Source: Dehalococcoidia bacterium (GTDB lineage: Bacteria; Chloroflexota; Dehalococcoidia; E44-bin15; DAOWNJ01). Taken from it: a DNA stretch of 12,717 nucleotides. The translations under genes were made by a program, and so were the position numbers. The stretch's first letter is position 1. Each line of letters begins with the position of its first letter. Location of the stretch: contig DAOWNJ010000017.1 of assembly GCA_030642645.1 (NCBI GenBank), forward strand, positions 1 through 12,717, given 5' to 3'. Shown here piece by piece: positions 1 through 5,990 of this stretch. The notes beneath the pieces were generated by a model that saw only the letters and a program-made list of their open reading frames with translations, had not been told where the DNA came from and ran no database searches.

Positions 1-55
1 GAGCGACCGGCTCATAACCGGTTGGTCGTAGGTTCGAATCCTACTGGGCCCACCA
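1..55 (+). tRNA. tRNA with CAT anticodon, probably tRNA-Ile2 (partial, 5' end outside window)
   Basis: This is the 3' part of a tRNA. The anticodon stem is 6-10 with 18-22 (ACCGG/CCGGT), and the loop CTCATAA carries anticodon CAT at 13-15. A 5-nt variable loop follows, then the T arm at 28-44 (GTAGG/CCTAC around TTCGAAT), the acceptor 3' strand at 45-51, discriminator A at 52 and an encoded CCA at 53-55. The anticodon stem lacks the three G:C pairs of an initiator tRNA. The stretch from anticodon arm through T arm resembles bacterial tRNA-Ile2, whose CAT anticodon is read as AUA after lysidine modification by TilS. Elongator tRNA-Met cannot be excluded without the 5' half. AUA codons are common in the neighbouring genes, which makes tRNA-Ile2 plausible. 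Confidence 0.9.
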
Positions 56-57
56 GG

Positions 58-99
58 AAAAAAAGGCGGCAAATTTCCGAAGGAAGTTTGTCGCCTTTT
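58..99 (-). terminator. Intrinsic terminator of rnpB, possibly shared with the convergent tRNA
   Basis: A near-perfect 18-bp hairpin pairs 61-78 with 82-99 around a 3-nt loop (79-81), with two G:U-type positions. On the minus strand it lies immediately after the 3' end of RNase P RNA and is followed by a run of seven T (64 down to 58), which is a classical intrinsic terminator. On the plus strand the stem ends in four T, so it could also stop readthrough from the tRNA, whose CCA end is only 2 nt before the A/T tract. Confidence 0.85.
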
Positions 100-523
100 G
101 GCCAAGTAAACCTGTAAGCCGAGTTCTGTTTTTTCGACCCGCAAGCTTTGTCTCCTAAACAAGCCCTACTTTGTTATAGTAAGACTCCCTCGGAGTGGGC
201 CTAGCAGGTCAAAAAAGGTGACCATCTATCTAGGGTGACGGTTACCCGCCACCTCAAGCGACCTACCCGAGGACAGTGGCCGGGCGTCCTTAGGTCCTCC
301 TATTTGGTCTTGCTCCGGATGGGGTTTGCCCAGCCGGCCGGTCTCCCGACCGCTGGTGAGCTCTTACCTCACCATTTCACCCTTAGCCGCCTACGGCGAC
401 CGGTATGTTTCTGTGGCACTTTCCGTAGGGTCGCCCCTCCTGGGAGTTACCCAGCATCCTGCCCGGTGGAGCTCGGACTTTCCTCCCCGATATAATCGGG
501 GCGGTCACCCGGTCTGCTTGGCC
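100..523 (-). ncRNA. rnpB: RNase P RNA, bacterial type A
   Basis: This is the catalytic RNA of RNase P, which cleaves 5' leaders from tRNA precursors. Read on the minus strand, it has the conserved 5' block GAGGAAAGTCCGAGCTCC (plus-strand 468-485) and the conserved 3' block ACAGAACTCGGCTTAC (114-129). It also has the GGTGAGGTAAGAGCTCACC hairpin of the specificity domain and an AGATAGATGG segment in the middle of the 3' half. P1 closes the molecule by pairing GGCCAAG near 517-523 with CTTGGCC at 100-106. A P3-like hairpin lies at 485-501. The length of about 424 nt is normal for type A. Ends were set from P1 and from the promoter just upstream, so they may be off by a few bases. It follows the RNase HI gene but has its own promoter. 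Confidence 0.95.
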
Positions 524-529
524 AACCCT

Positions 530-558
530 AGTTTACCATAAGGATAAAAGGGGGTCAA
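530..558 (-). promoter_or_regulatory. Sigma70-type promoter of rnpB
   Basis: On the minus strand there is a -35 TTGACC (558 to 553), a 17-nt spacer and a -10 TAAACT (535 to 530). The predicted start falls about 6 to 7 nt downstream, at the GGCC that forms the first strand of P1. The exact agreement between promoter geometry and RNA 5' end supports both calls. The -35 box directly abuts the stop codon of the RNase HI gene. Confidence 0.75.
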
Positions 559-966
559 CTAAGTGGGCTTGAGCGGCCTGCGGCTCAGGGCATCCGCCGC
601 TCTATTTTGCTCCCTGGGGATGTGCTGGATGCGGGAAGATTGAAATTTGCCCATCAGGTGACGGGCCTGCTCAAATAGGGGCTTTAGCGCCGGATTTTTA
701 ACCCGGTACTCACCTCTTACTTGCCTCACCACAAGCTCCGAGTCAAGCTTTATATCTACATGCTCTGCCCCAAGCCTCTTTGCCTCCTTAAGGCCGGCGA
801 TAAGTGCCCTATATTCCGCCTGGTTGTTGGTGGCATGGCCGATAGCCTCAGATATCTCGGCTATCACCCTTCCCGCCCCATCCACTATAAAAACACCTAT
901 GGCCGCAGGCCCAGGATTGGGCTCGGCTGCTCCATCGGTGTAAATGATCAACTGCTTCCCGCTCAT
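559..966 (-). CDS. rnhA: Ribonuclease HI
   Basis: The 135-residue protein is a stand-alone RNase H fold that cleaves the RNA strand of RNA:DNA hybrids, for example R-loops and replication primers. The four metal-binding carboxylates are visible: Asp11 in YTDGA, Glu51 in NNQAEY, Asp75 in LDSELVV and Asp125 in NRAADALS. It is shorter than E. coli RNase HI and lacks the basic protrusion, as in the archaeal-like and Bacillus/actinobacterial subtype in which HxPREQN precedes the last Asp. The ATG lies 18 nt after the stop of the zinc-ribbon gene, with only a weak AGGG close to it, so translation may depend on the upstream gene. In several bacterial groups this subtype sits beside a COG1579 zinc-ribbon gene, as here. 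The gene ends at the -35 box of rnpB. Confidence 0.93.
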   Translation of the reverse strand: MSGKQLIIYTDGAAEPNPGPAAIGVFIVDGAGRVIAEISEAIGHATNNQAEYRALIAGLKEAKRLGAEHVDIKLDSELVVRQVRGEYRVKNPALKPLFEQARHLMGKFQSSRIQHIPREQNRAADALSRRPLKPT

Positions 967-984
967 ACCCTGGCCTTTATAGAG

Positions 985-1689
985 CTATCCTGTATATAGA
1001 ATTCTTCCGCAGCTACTGCACTGCACCAGCCCCTCCCCACCCCTTGCCCTGTGGAACTCACTCACTGGTAGGGTAATGTGGCACCCCTGGCACATCCCCT
1101 GCTCCACCCTGGCTATGGCCCTCCCCTGCTTCCTCTCCCGAAGCAGCTCATAGAGCTCCAGACTCCCGGGATCGACATGAGAGGCAAGGAGGCCTCTCCT
1201 ATTCTCCAGTGAGGAGAGAGCCCCAAAGAGCCCCTCCCTCTCCTCAAGGAGCCCCTTCTGCTCCCCTCTCCACTCCCTCTCAATATGCTCCAGCTCGGCG
1301 TTCCTCTGAGATATGTTTTTTTGGACACTATCGATCTGGATCATGATATCGAGAATGATATCCTCCCTCTCTCCCTGGCGGGCCTTGAGGTGTTCCATCT
1401 CCTGCTGTATCTTCTCCAGTTCCTTCGGGTTCCTTGCCGAGCCATCGTAGAGCCTGCCCTCCATTGTTTCAGCCCTCGCCCTGACGTTCTCAGCCTCCCA
1501 CTCCTCCCTCTTTAGCCTCCCCTCCAGCTCGCTTAAGCGTTCCCTTTCCCCTGCCAGCCTGGCTCGTGCCTGGATCAGGGCCTCGCTCTCCCCAAGCCTG
1601 CCCTTTATATGCGCCAGCATCTGCCGCTTTGCCTCGATCTCGAGGTCGACCTCCTGCAATTCGTATAGCTGCTTTGCTTCGTTCACCAT
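985..1689 (-). CDS. Coiled-coil protein with C-terminal C4 zinc ribbon (COG1579 family)
   Basis: The 234-residue protein has two parts. Residues about 5-165 are rich in Glu, Arg, Leu and Gln with heptad-like spacing, typical of a long antiparallel coiled-coil hairpin. Residues about 198-232 form a zinc ribbon with ligands Cys200/Cys203 (CQGC) and Cys224/Cys227 (CSSC). This matches the C4-type zinc-ribbon family often annotated as a putative nucleic-acid-binding protein; its molecular role is not established. In many genomes it lies between a NIF3-like gene and RNase H. Here RNase HI follows it, but the NIF3-like gene is absent upstream, where a divergent CoA-transferase operon begins. The ATG sits about 4 nt from the predicted transcription start and has no Shine-Dalgarno sequence, so the mRNA may be near-leaderless. 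The second codon is GTG and could serve as an alternative start. Confidence 0.85.
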   Translation of the reverse strand: MVNEAKQLYELQEVDLEIEAKRQMLAHIKGRLGESEALIQARARLAGERERLSELEGRLKREEWEAENVRARAETMEGRLYDGSARNPKELEKIQQEMEHLKARQGEREDIILDIMIQIDSVQKNISQRNAELEHIEREWRGEQKGLLEEREGLFGALSSLENRRGLLASHVDPGSLELYELLRERKQGRAIARVEQGMCQGCHITLPVSEFHRARGGEGLVQCSSCGRILYTG

Positions 1690-1699
1690 CTTTTGGCCA

Positions 1700-1728
1700 A
1701 TTCTAGGTCAAGACTTCTTCCCTGTCAA
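1700..1728 (-). promoter_or_regulatory. Sigma70-type promoter of the zinc-ribbon/RNase HI operon
   Basis: On the minus strand there is a consensus -35 TTGACA (1728 to 1723), a 17-nt spacer and a -10 TAGAAT (1705 to 1700). The -10 box is only 10 nt from the ATG at 1689, so the predicted start is within about 4 nt of the initiation codon. The promoter is back to back with the one for the plus-strand operon. Confidence 0.8.
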
Positions 1729-1737
1729 CGAGGGGGA

Positions 1738-1766
1738 TTGACACCCTCTATTGGTGGATGTATTAT
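1738..1766 (+). promoter_or_regulatory. Sigma70-type promoter of the CoA-transferase/BirA/SDR operon
   Basis: There is a consensus -35 TTGACA (1738-1743), a 17-nt spacer and a -10 TATTAT (1761-1766, five of six consensus bases). The predicted start near 1773 leaves a leader of about 37 nt ending in a perfect AGGAGG (1799-1804), 5 nt before the ATG. No other convincing promoter was seen before 6749, so this one probably drives all five genes. No operator-like repeat was recognised. Confidence 0.8.
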
Positions 1767-1809
1767 CGAGTCCCCAATCGACAGAAAGTAACCTAAAAAG
1801 GAGGAAATT

Positions 1810-3021
1810 ATGTCGCAGCAGGCATTAGCAGGCTACAGGGTCTTGGACCTCGGCCAATATATTGCTGGCCCCTTTTGTACCAAGCTGCTTGCAGGGCTTG
1901 GCGCAGAGGTTATCAAGGTGGAGAGGCCGGATGGCGACCCTGCAAGGAGGGTAGGGCCTTTCGTTAAGGATGACCCCAACCCTGAGAAGGGTTTGCTCTA
2001 TCTCTACCTCAATACTGGCAAGAAGGGCATCACCCTGAACCTCAAGAGCGATACGGGAAAGAAGGTCTTCAAGGATTTGGTGAAGGATGCCGATGTTCTT
2101 GTGGAGAACTTCAGACCCGGGGTGATGGCAGACCTTGGGCTCGACTACGAAACACTGGAGAAGATAAACCCCGGTCTGATCATGACCTCTATCTCCAGCT
2201 TCGGGCAGACAGGGCCATACCGTGATTTCAAGGCCTCCGACCTTACCCTGATGTCAATGGGTGGGCTGGTACATATGTGTGGGGATGTAAGTCGGGAGCC
2301 GATAACCTACGGTGGGTCGCAGGCCCAGTATCAAGGGGGAACGAATGCCTTCACCGCCATCATGATCGCCCTATTCTACAAGAATAAGAGCGGTGAGGGG
2401 CAGTACATAGACATATCAATGCTTGAGTGCATCGCTTCCATCCTGGAGCAATTCGACCACTCCTTCTGGACCAGTGGTGGCGTTTACGAAAGGAGTGGGC
2501 CGCGCTGGGCAAACATATCCCCATGGGGTATCTACCACTGTAAGGATGGCTATATCGGCCTTGTTCGTAGCGCCAGCATCGCCCGCTGGTGGCAGTTTGC
2601 GGAGATGATGGGAAAGCCAGAGTTGAAGGACTTCAAGTATGTTGCTATGCCTTCTGATCCAAGAGAGAGGACGCTGCTCATGGATGAGATCGATGCAACA
2701 ATGTATGACTGGCTGATGGACCACACCGTGGACGAGATCTATAGGGAGGGCCAGTCAAGGGGCATCCCCTGCGCCCCGGTCCGCAATATAAAGGACCTCT
2801 ATGAGTGGTGTCAAATGGTAGAAAGGGGGTTCTTTGTGGAAATAGACCATCCGGTGGCGGGCAAGGCCCTCTATCCCGGGGCTATGATGAAGATGACCGG
2901 GACCCCCATGGAGACGGGAAGAGCCCCTCTGCTGGGTGAGCACAATGATGAGGTCTATTATAAGCGATTGGGCTACAGCAAGGAAGATATGGCAAAGATG
3001 AAGGAAAACGGAGTAATCTAG
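1810..3021 (+). CDS. Class III (CaiB/BaiF) CoA-transferase, predicted non-catalytic subunit
   Basis: The 403-residue protein has the normal length for the formyl-CoA transferase/CaiB family, whose members move CoA between carboxylic acids by way of an aspartyl-CoA thioester. Family landmarks are GYRVLDLGQYIAGP (residues 8-21), GAEVIKVERP (31-40), VENFRPG (98-104), GLIMTSISSFGQTGP (122-136) and SGEGQYIDIS (194-203). The catalytic Asp is missing. Counting back from the invariant GQ motif, the aligned position is Gln173 in a YGGSQAQYQGG stretch that contains no Asp. In the adjacent paralogue the same position is Asp188. I infer a structural or CoA-binding partner for the next gene product, although a divergent active enzyme is possible. 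The gene starts the operon with a strong AGGAGG ribosome site; the next gene begins 13 nt after its stop. Confidence 0.88.
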   Translation: MSQQALAGYRVLDLGQYIAGPFCTKLLAGLGAEVIKVERPDGDPARRVGPFVKDDPNPEKGLLYLYLNTGKKGITLNLKSDTGKKVFKDLVKDADVLVENFRPGVMADLGLDYETLEKINPGLIMTSISSFGQTGPYRDFKASDLTLMSMGGLVHMCGDVSREPITYGGSQAQYQGGTNAFTAIMIALFYKNKSGEGQYIDISMLECIASILEQFDHSFWTSGGVYERSGPRWANISPWGIYHCKDGYIGLVRSASIARWWQFAEMMGKPELKDFKYVAMPSDPRERTLLMDEIDATMYDWLMDHTVDEIYREGQSRGIPCAPVRNIKDLYEWCQMVERGFFVEIDHPVAGKALYPGAMMKMTGTPMETGRAPLLGEHNDEVYYKRLGYSKEDMAKMKENGVI

Positions 3022-3034
3022 AGGAGGCTCGAAA

Positions 3035-4348
3035 ATGGCAAAGAAAGCTCTGGAAGGTATCAGGGTAATCGAGCATGGGATGTACTGGACTGTGCCCCAT
3101 GCCTGCCAGATAATGGCGAATATGGGTGCTGAGGTGATAAAGGTTGAGTCCATCCAATACTATGACCCGGTAAGGATGTACCTGAACCCACGTGCCCTGG
3201 GCATGATCGAGGGAACTCAGTGGGCTTATCGGGAACAGGGAGAGCACCCATGGAACAGGTCCAATTACTACAACGATGGAAACCTGGGCAAGCTCAGCCT
3301 GACCCTTGACCTCACCGGGCCAAAGGGAAAGGAGCTCTACAAGAAGCTGGTCCAAAAGAGCGATGTGGTCCTGGCGAATATGTCCGCAGGGGTAATGGAC
3401 AGTTGGGGGCTCAGCTATGATGTGCTCAAGGAGGTAAATCCCGGGATCATAATGGTATTGGCTCCGGCATACGGGGTAGAGGGGCCTGAGAGCGACTATG
3501 TGGCCTTCGGCGCCAACCAGTGGCAGGCGAGCGGGTTTGCCTCCATAACCGGCTATCCAGACCTGGGTCCGATGCAGGCATCCATCAACTATGGCGATCC
3601 CGGCGCTGGCCTGCCTATAGTGGGTTTCGTGATGGCTGCACTCCTCCATCGTGAACGCACCGGAAAGGGGCAGTTTATCGATGTCTCACAGGCGGAGACC
3701 ATGGGCTCCTACATTGGGGAGATGATGCTGGACTATGCATTTAATGGGAGGATCGCAGGGCTGACAGCCAATAGGCACCCATATTTGGCACCACAGGGGG
3801 TCTATCCCTGTAGAGGGGAAGAGGAGTGGATTGCAATTACAATCGGCTCTGAGGAGGAGTGGCAGGCATTCTGCAACGCTATGAAAAACCCCGAGTGGAC
3901 AAAGGAGGAGAGGTTCTCCGATAATGCCAGTCGGATGAAGAACCATGATGAGCTCGATAGGCTTATCGGGGAGTGGACCGGAGGATGGGTGCGAGAGGAG
4001 ATAATGTATATACTCGAGAGGCTTGGTATAGCGGCAGCAGTGGTTACCAGGCTCCCTGAAGTGCTTGGAAATCCCCAGTTGCACGCACGCGGGTTCCATC
4101 GCTGGGTAACCCACCCTGAAACCGGCACCCTGCCCCACCCGAATATCACCTCTTGGAAGATGTCAAAGACTCAGGGTGAGCCAAGGGGCCCGTCGCCATG
4201 CCTTGGTGAACACAACGAGCATGTACTGTGTGATATACTCGGCATACCCAAGGAAGAGCTTGCCATTCTGGAAGAGGAGAAGTATATCGGCACAGAGCCC
4301 CTGCCTGGGGCTGACGGAATCGGTCCCAAGTGGTCACGGGAAGCCTGA
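3035..4348 (+). CDS. Class III (CaiB/BaiF) CoA-transferase, predicted catalytic subunit
   Basis: The 437-residue second family III CoA-transferase keeps the catalytic nucleophile, Asp188 in the segment NYGDPGAG, correctly spaced before TGKGQFIDVS (209-218). Its N-terminal signature is GIRVIEHGMY with GAEVIKVES (31-39). The family's NFRPG segment is replaced by LANMSAG (113-119), and there is an extra segment around residues 44-80 compared with the first gene. Loss of NFRPG here and of Asp in the neighbour suggests that the two proteins complement each other in one enzyme. In this family two interlocked chains form a dimer, so such cooperation is structurally reasonable. It has a perfect AGGAGG (3022-3027), 7 nt before the ATG. 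The acyl substrate and CoA donor cannot be read from the sequence; succinyl-CoA is a common donor. Confidence 0.9.
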   Translation: MAKKALEGIRVIEHGMYWTVPHACQIMANMGAEVIKVESIQYYDPVRMYLNPRALGMIEGTQWAYREQGEHPWNRSNYYNDGNLGKLSLTLDLTGPKGKELYKKLVQKSDVVLANMSAGVMDSWGLSYDVLKEVNPGIIMVLAPAYGVEGPESDYVAFGANQWQASGFASITGYPDLGPMQASINYGDPGAGLPIVGFVMAALLHRERTGKGQFIDVSQAETMGSYIGEMMLDYAFNGRIAGLTANRHPYLAPQGVYPCRGEEEWIAITIGSEEEWQAFCNAMKNPEWTKEERFSDNASRMKNHDELDRLIGEWTGGWVREEIMYILERLGIAAAVVTRLPEVLGNPQLHARGFHRWVTHPETGTLPHPNITSWKMSKTQGEPRGPSPCLGEHNEHVLCDILGIPKEELAILEEEKYIGTEPLPGADGIGPKWSREA

Positions 4349-4368
4349 TTATAATATAGAAGCGGGGT

Positions 4369-5151
4369 ATGGTAGAGGAGAATATATCAGAGGTCTCGAT
4401 ATACCGGGGACTGAGAACTGAGACTGTGGGCAGGAATATAATCTACTTGCCCACAGTCTCTTCAACTATGGATATTGCAAAAAGGGCGGTCGGGGATAGC
4501 GCAGCGGAGGGGACGATCGTCATCGCTGATGAGCAGACCGCGGGGAGGGGGAGGATGGGGCGGAAGTGGCTCTCCCCGCCAGGAGTGAGCATCCTCCTAT
4601 CCATCATTCTGAAACCAGACCTGGCCGAGCTCTCTCGCCTGAATATGGTTGCTGCACTGGCAACGGCGCAAAGTATTGAGAGGGTTACCGGTATAAGGCC
4701 ATCTATAAAGTGGCCCAATGATATCATCATCGAGGGGAAGAAGGTGAGCGGGATGCTCATCGAGAGCGATATCCGGGATGAGGCGGTGAATTCAGCTATC
4801 CTGGGCATAGGGGTGAATGTCAACCTCGACCCTTCTATCCACCCTGAGATCAAGGATACCGCCACCAGTCTGAGGGAGGTTTTGGGGGAGGAGGTATCAC
4901 GACTGGAGTTACTTACGGCCCTCCTTGAGGAATTTGAGCAGCTCTACAGGGCGCTTCGCCATGGCGAGCCTATCCATAAGGAATGGCAGAAGCGCCTGGA
5001 GACATTGGGCAGGAGGGTTCGGGTGAAGATGGGCGATAGCCAGGAGGAGGGCTATGCTGAGTCGGTGGACGGTGAGGGCCATTTATTCTTGCGCCGCCCT
5101 GATGAGAGCCTAATCGAGCTTGTGGCTGGAGAGGTAACCCTGCGCACATAA
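4369..5151 (+). CDS. birA: Biotin-[acetyl-CoA-carboxylase] ligase, single-function (no HTH domain)
   Basis: This protein activates biotin with ATP and attaches it to the acceptor lysine of biotin carboxyl carrier domains. The 260-residue sequence has SSTM (31-34), the biotinyl-AMP-binding GRGRMGRKW (59-67), KWPND (114-118), GKKVSGMLIES (123-133) and GIGVNVN (146-152). A C-terminal domain (about 213-260) ends in ELVAGEVTLR. The N-terminal winged-helix DNA-binding domain of E. coli-type BirA is absent, so it should be an enzyme only and not a repressor of biotin synthesis. The gene starts 20 nt after the CoA-transferase stop with a weak GGGG ribosome site and ends 18 nt before the first SDR. 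No carboxylase or biotin carrier gene lies in the window, so its place in this operon is unexplained. Confidence 0.93.
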   Translation: MVEENISEVSIYRGLRTETVGRNIIYLPTVSSTMDIAKRAVGDSAAEGTIVIADEQTAGRGRMGRKWLSPPGVSILLSIILKPDLAELSRLNMVAALATAQSIERVTGIRPSIKWPNDIIIEGKKVSGMLIESDIRDEAVNSAILGIGVNVNLDPSIHPEIKDTATSLREVLGEEVSRLELLTALLEEFEQLYRALRHGEPIHKEWQKRLETLGRRVRVKMGDSQEEGYAESVDGEGHLFLRRPDESLIELVAGEVTLRT

Positions 5152-5169
5152 TTAAACTGGAGGCAAGAG

Positions 5170-5985
5170 ATGATTTTGGAGGATCTAAACCTTGAGGGGA
5201 AGGTGGCTGTCATTACCGGTGGGGGCACTGGATTGGGGAAAGCCATGTCTCATGCCCTAGCAGGGGCAGGCGCTGATGTTGTAGTCGCCGCCCGCCGGGT
5301 TGGGCCTATCGAGGAGACGGCATCTGAGGTGAGGGGGATGGGGCGGAGGGCATTGGCCATCTCCACTGATGTCGCCGATTCCCAGCAGGTGGAAAGGATG
5401 GTGGAGAGGGCCATATCTGAGTTGGGAAAGGTGGATATATTGATCAATAATGCCGGCATCGGGGGGGAACAGGTAACGAAGCCGATCTGGGAGATAACCG
5501 ATGAGGAGTGGCGCATCGGGATAGACACGAACCTCACCGGTGCCTTCTACTGTTCCAGGGCGGTGGGCAGGCATATGGTAGAGAGGGGAAGCGGAAGGGT
5601 GATTAATATCTCTTCAGGCTATGGACTGAGGGGAGGTCGGGATAACTTCATGTACTGCTGTGCCAAGGCTGGGGTGGTCTTGCTCACCAGGTCTTTAGCC
5701 CTTACCTGGGCAAGGGATGGCGTAAGGGTGAACTGCATTGTCCCTGGATTTTTCGCTACCGTGCCCCTTGACCGCCCCGAGATAAGGCAGTACATAGAAT
5801 CCACAGCTCGATTTAACCCGATGGGGCGTGTCGGCGAGCCAGGGGACGTTGGGCCACTGGCCGTCTTCCTCGCCTCCGAAGCCTCGGACTATGTAACTGG
5901 TGAGATATTCTGTATAGATGGAGGGGGGTTAGCTGGAGGGTACACCCCTACTGGCTATGCCCCTATTATCCCGTTGAAAGGATGA
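5170..5985 (+). CDS. Short-chain dehydrogenase/reductase (FabG-like), intact active site
   Basis: The 271-residue classical SDR is an NAD(P)-dependent oxidoreductase acting on a hydroxyl/carbonyl pair. The cofactor motif TGGGTGLG is at 16-23 and NNAG at 93-96. The catalytic set is complete: Asn121, Ser149 (in INISSG), Tyr162 and Lys166 (in YCCAK). The C terminus GGGLAGGYTPTGYAPIIPLKG extends about 15-20 residues beyond a standard FabG end. It has a GGAGG at 5159-5163, 6 nt before the ATG. Given the CoA-transferases upstream, a 3-hydroxyacyl-CoA dehydrogenase role is likely, but FabG-like SDRs have many substrates. It is a close paralogue of the next gene (shared RALAISTD and DEEW segments, among others), consistent with tandem duplication. 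Confidence 0.9.
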   Translation: MILEDLNLEGKVAVITGGGTGLGKAMSHALAGAGADVVVAARRVGPIEETASEVRGMGRRALAISTDVADSQQVERMVERAISELGKVDILINNAGIGGEQVTKPIWEITDEEWRIGIDTNLTGAFYCSRAVGRHMVERGSGRVINISSGYGLRGGRDNFMYCCAKAGVVLLTRSLALTWARDGVRVNCIVPGFFATVPLDRPEIRQYIESTARFNPMGRVGEPGDVGPLAVFLASEASDYVTGEIFCIDGGGLAGGYTPTGYAPIIPLKG

Positions 5986-5990
5986 GGCTC

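Noticed and set aside
235..541. Plus-strand open frames of 71-86 codons
   Set aside because: They are antisense to the conserved RNase P RNA, overlap each other in different frames, and have no ribosome site or recognisable domain.
2882..3649. Minus-strand open frame of 255 codons
   Set aside because: It lies antisense to the end of one CoA-transferase and the first half of the next. Its translation is rich in His, Pro and Tyr without any domain, and the plus-strand frames carry clear family motifs.
3686..4149. Two minus-strand open frames of 115 and 150 codons
   Set aside because: They are antisense to the conserved C-terminal half of the second CoA-transferase, without motif or ribosome site.
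4350..4355. Perfect TATAAT before birA, a possible internal promoter
   Set aside because: No -35-like hexamer occurs at 16-18 nt spacing; the nearest candidate (TGGTCA at 4331) is at 13 nt. AT-rich ends of intergenic gaps give this sequence by chance.
5982..5990. ATG at 5982 as the start of the second SDR, overlapping the previous stop as ATGA
   Set aside because: The only purine-rich ribosome site directly abuts it with no spacing, and the ATG at 5991 gives the N terminus that matches the paralogue. It remains a possible secondary start.
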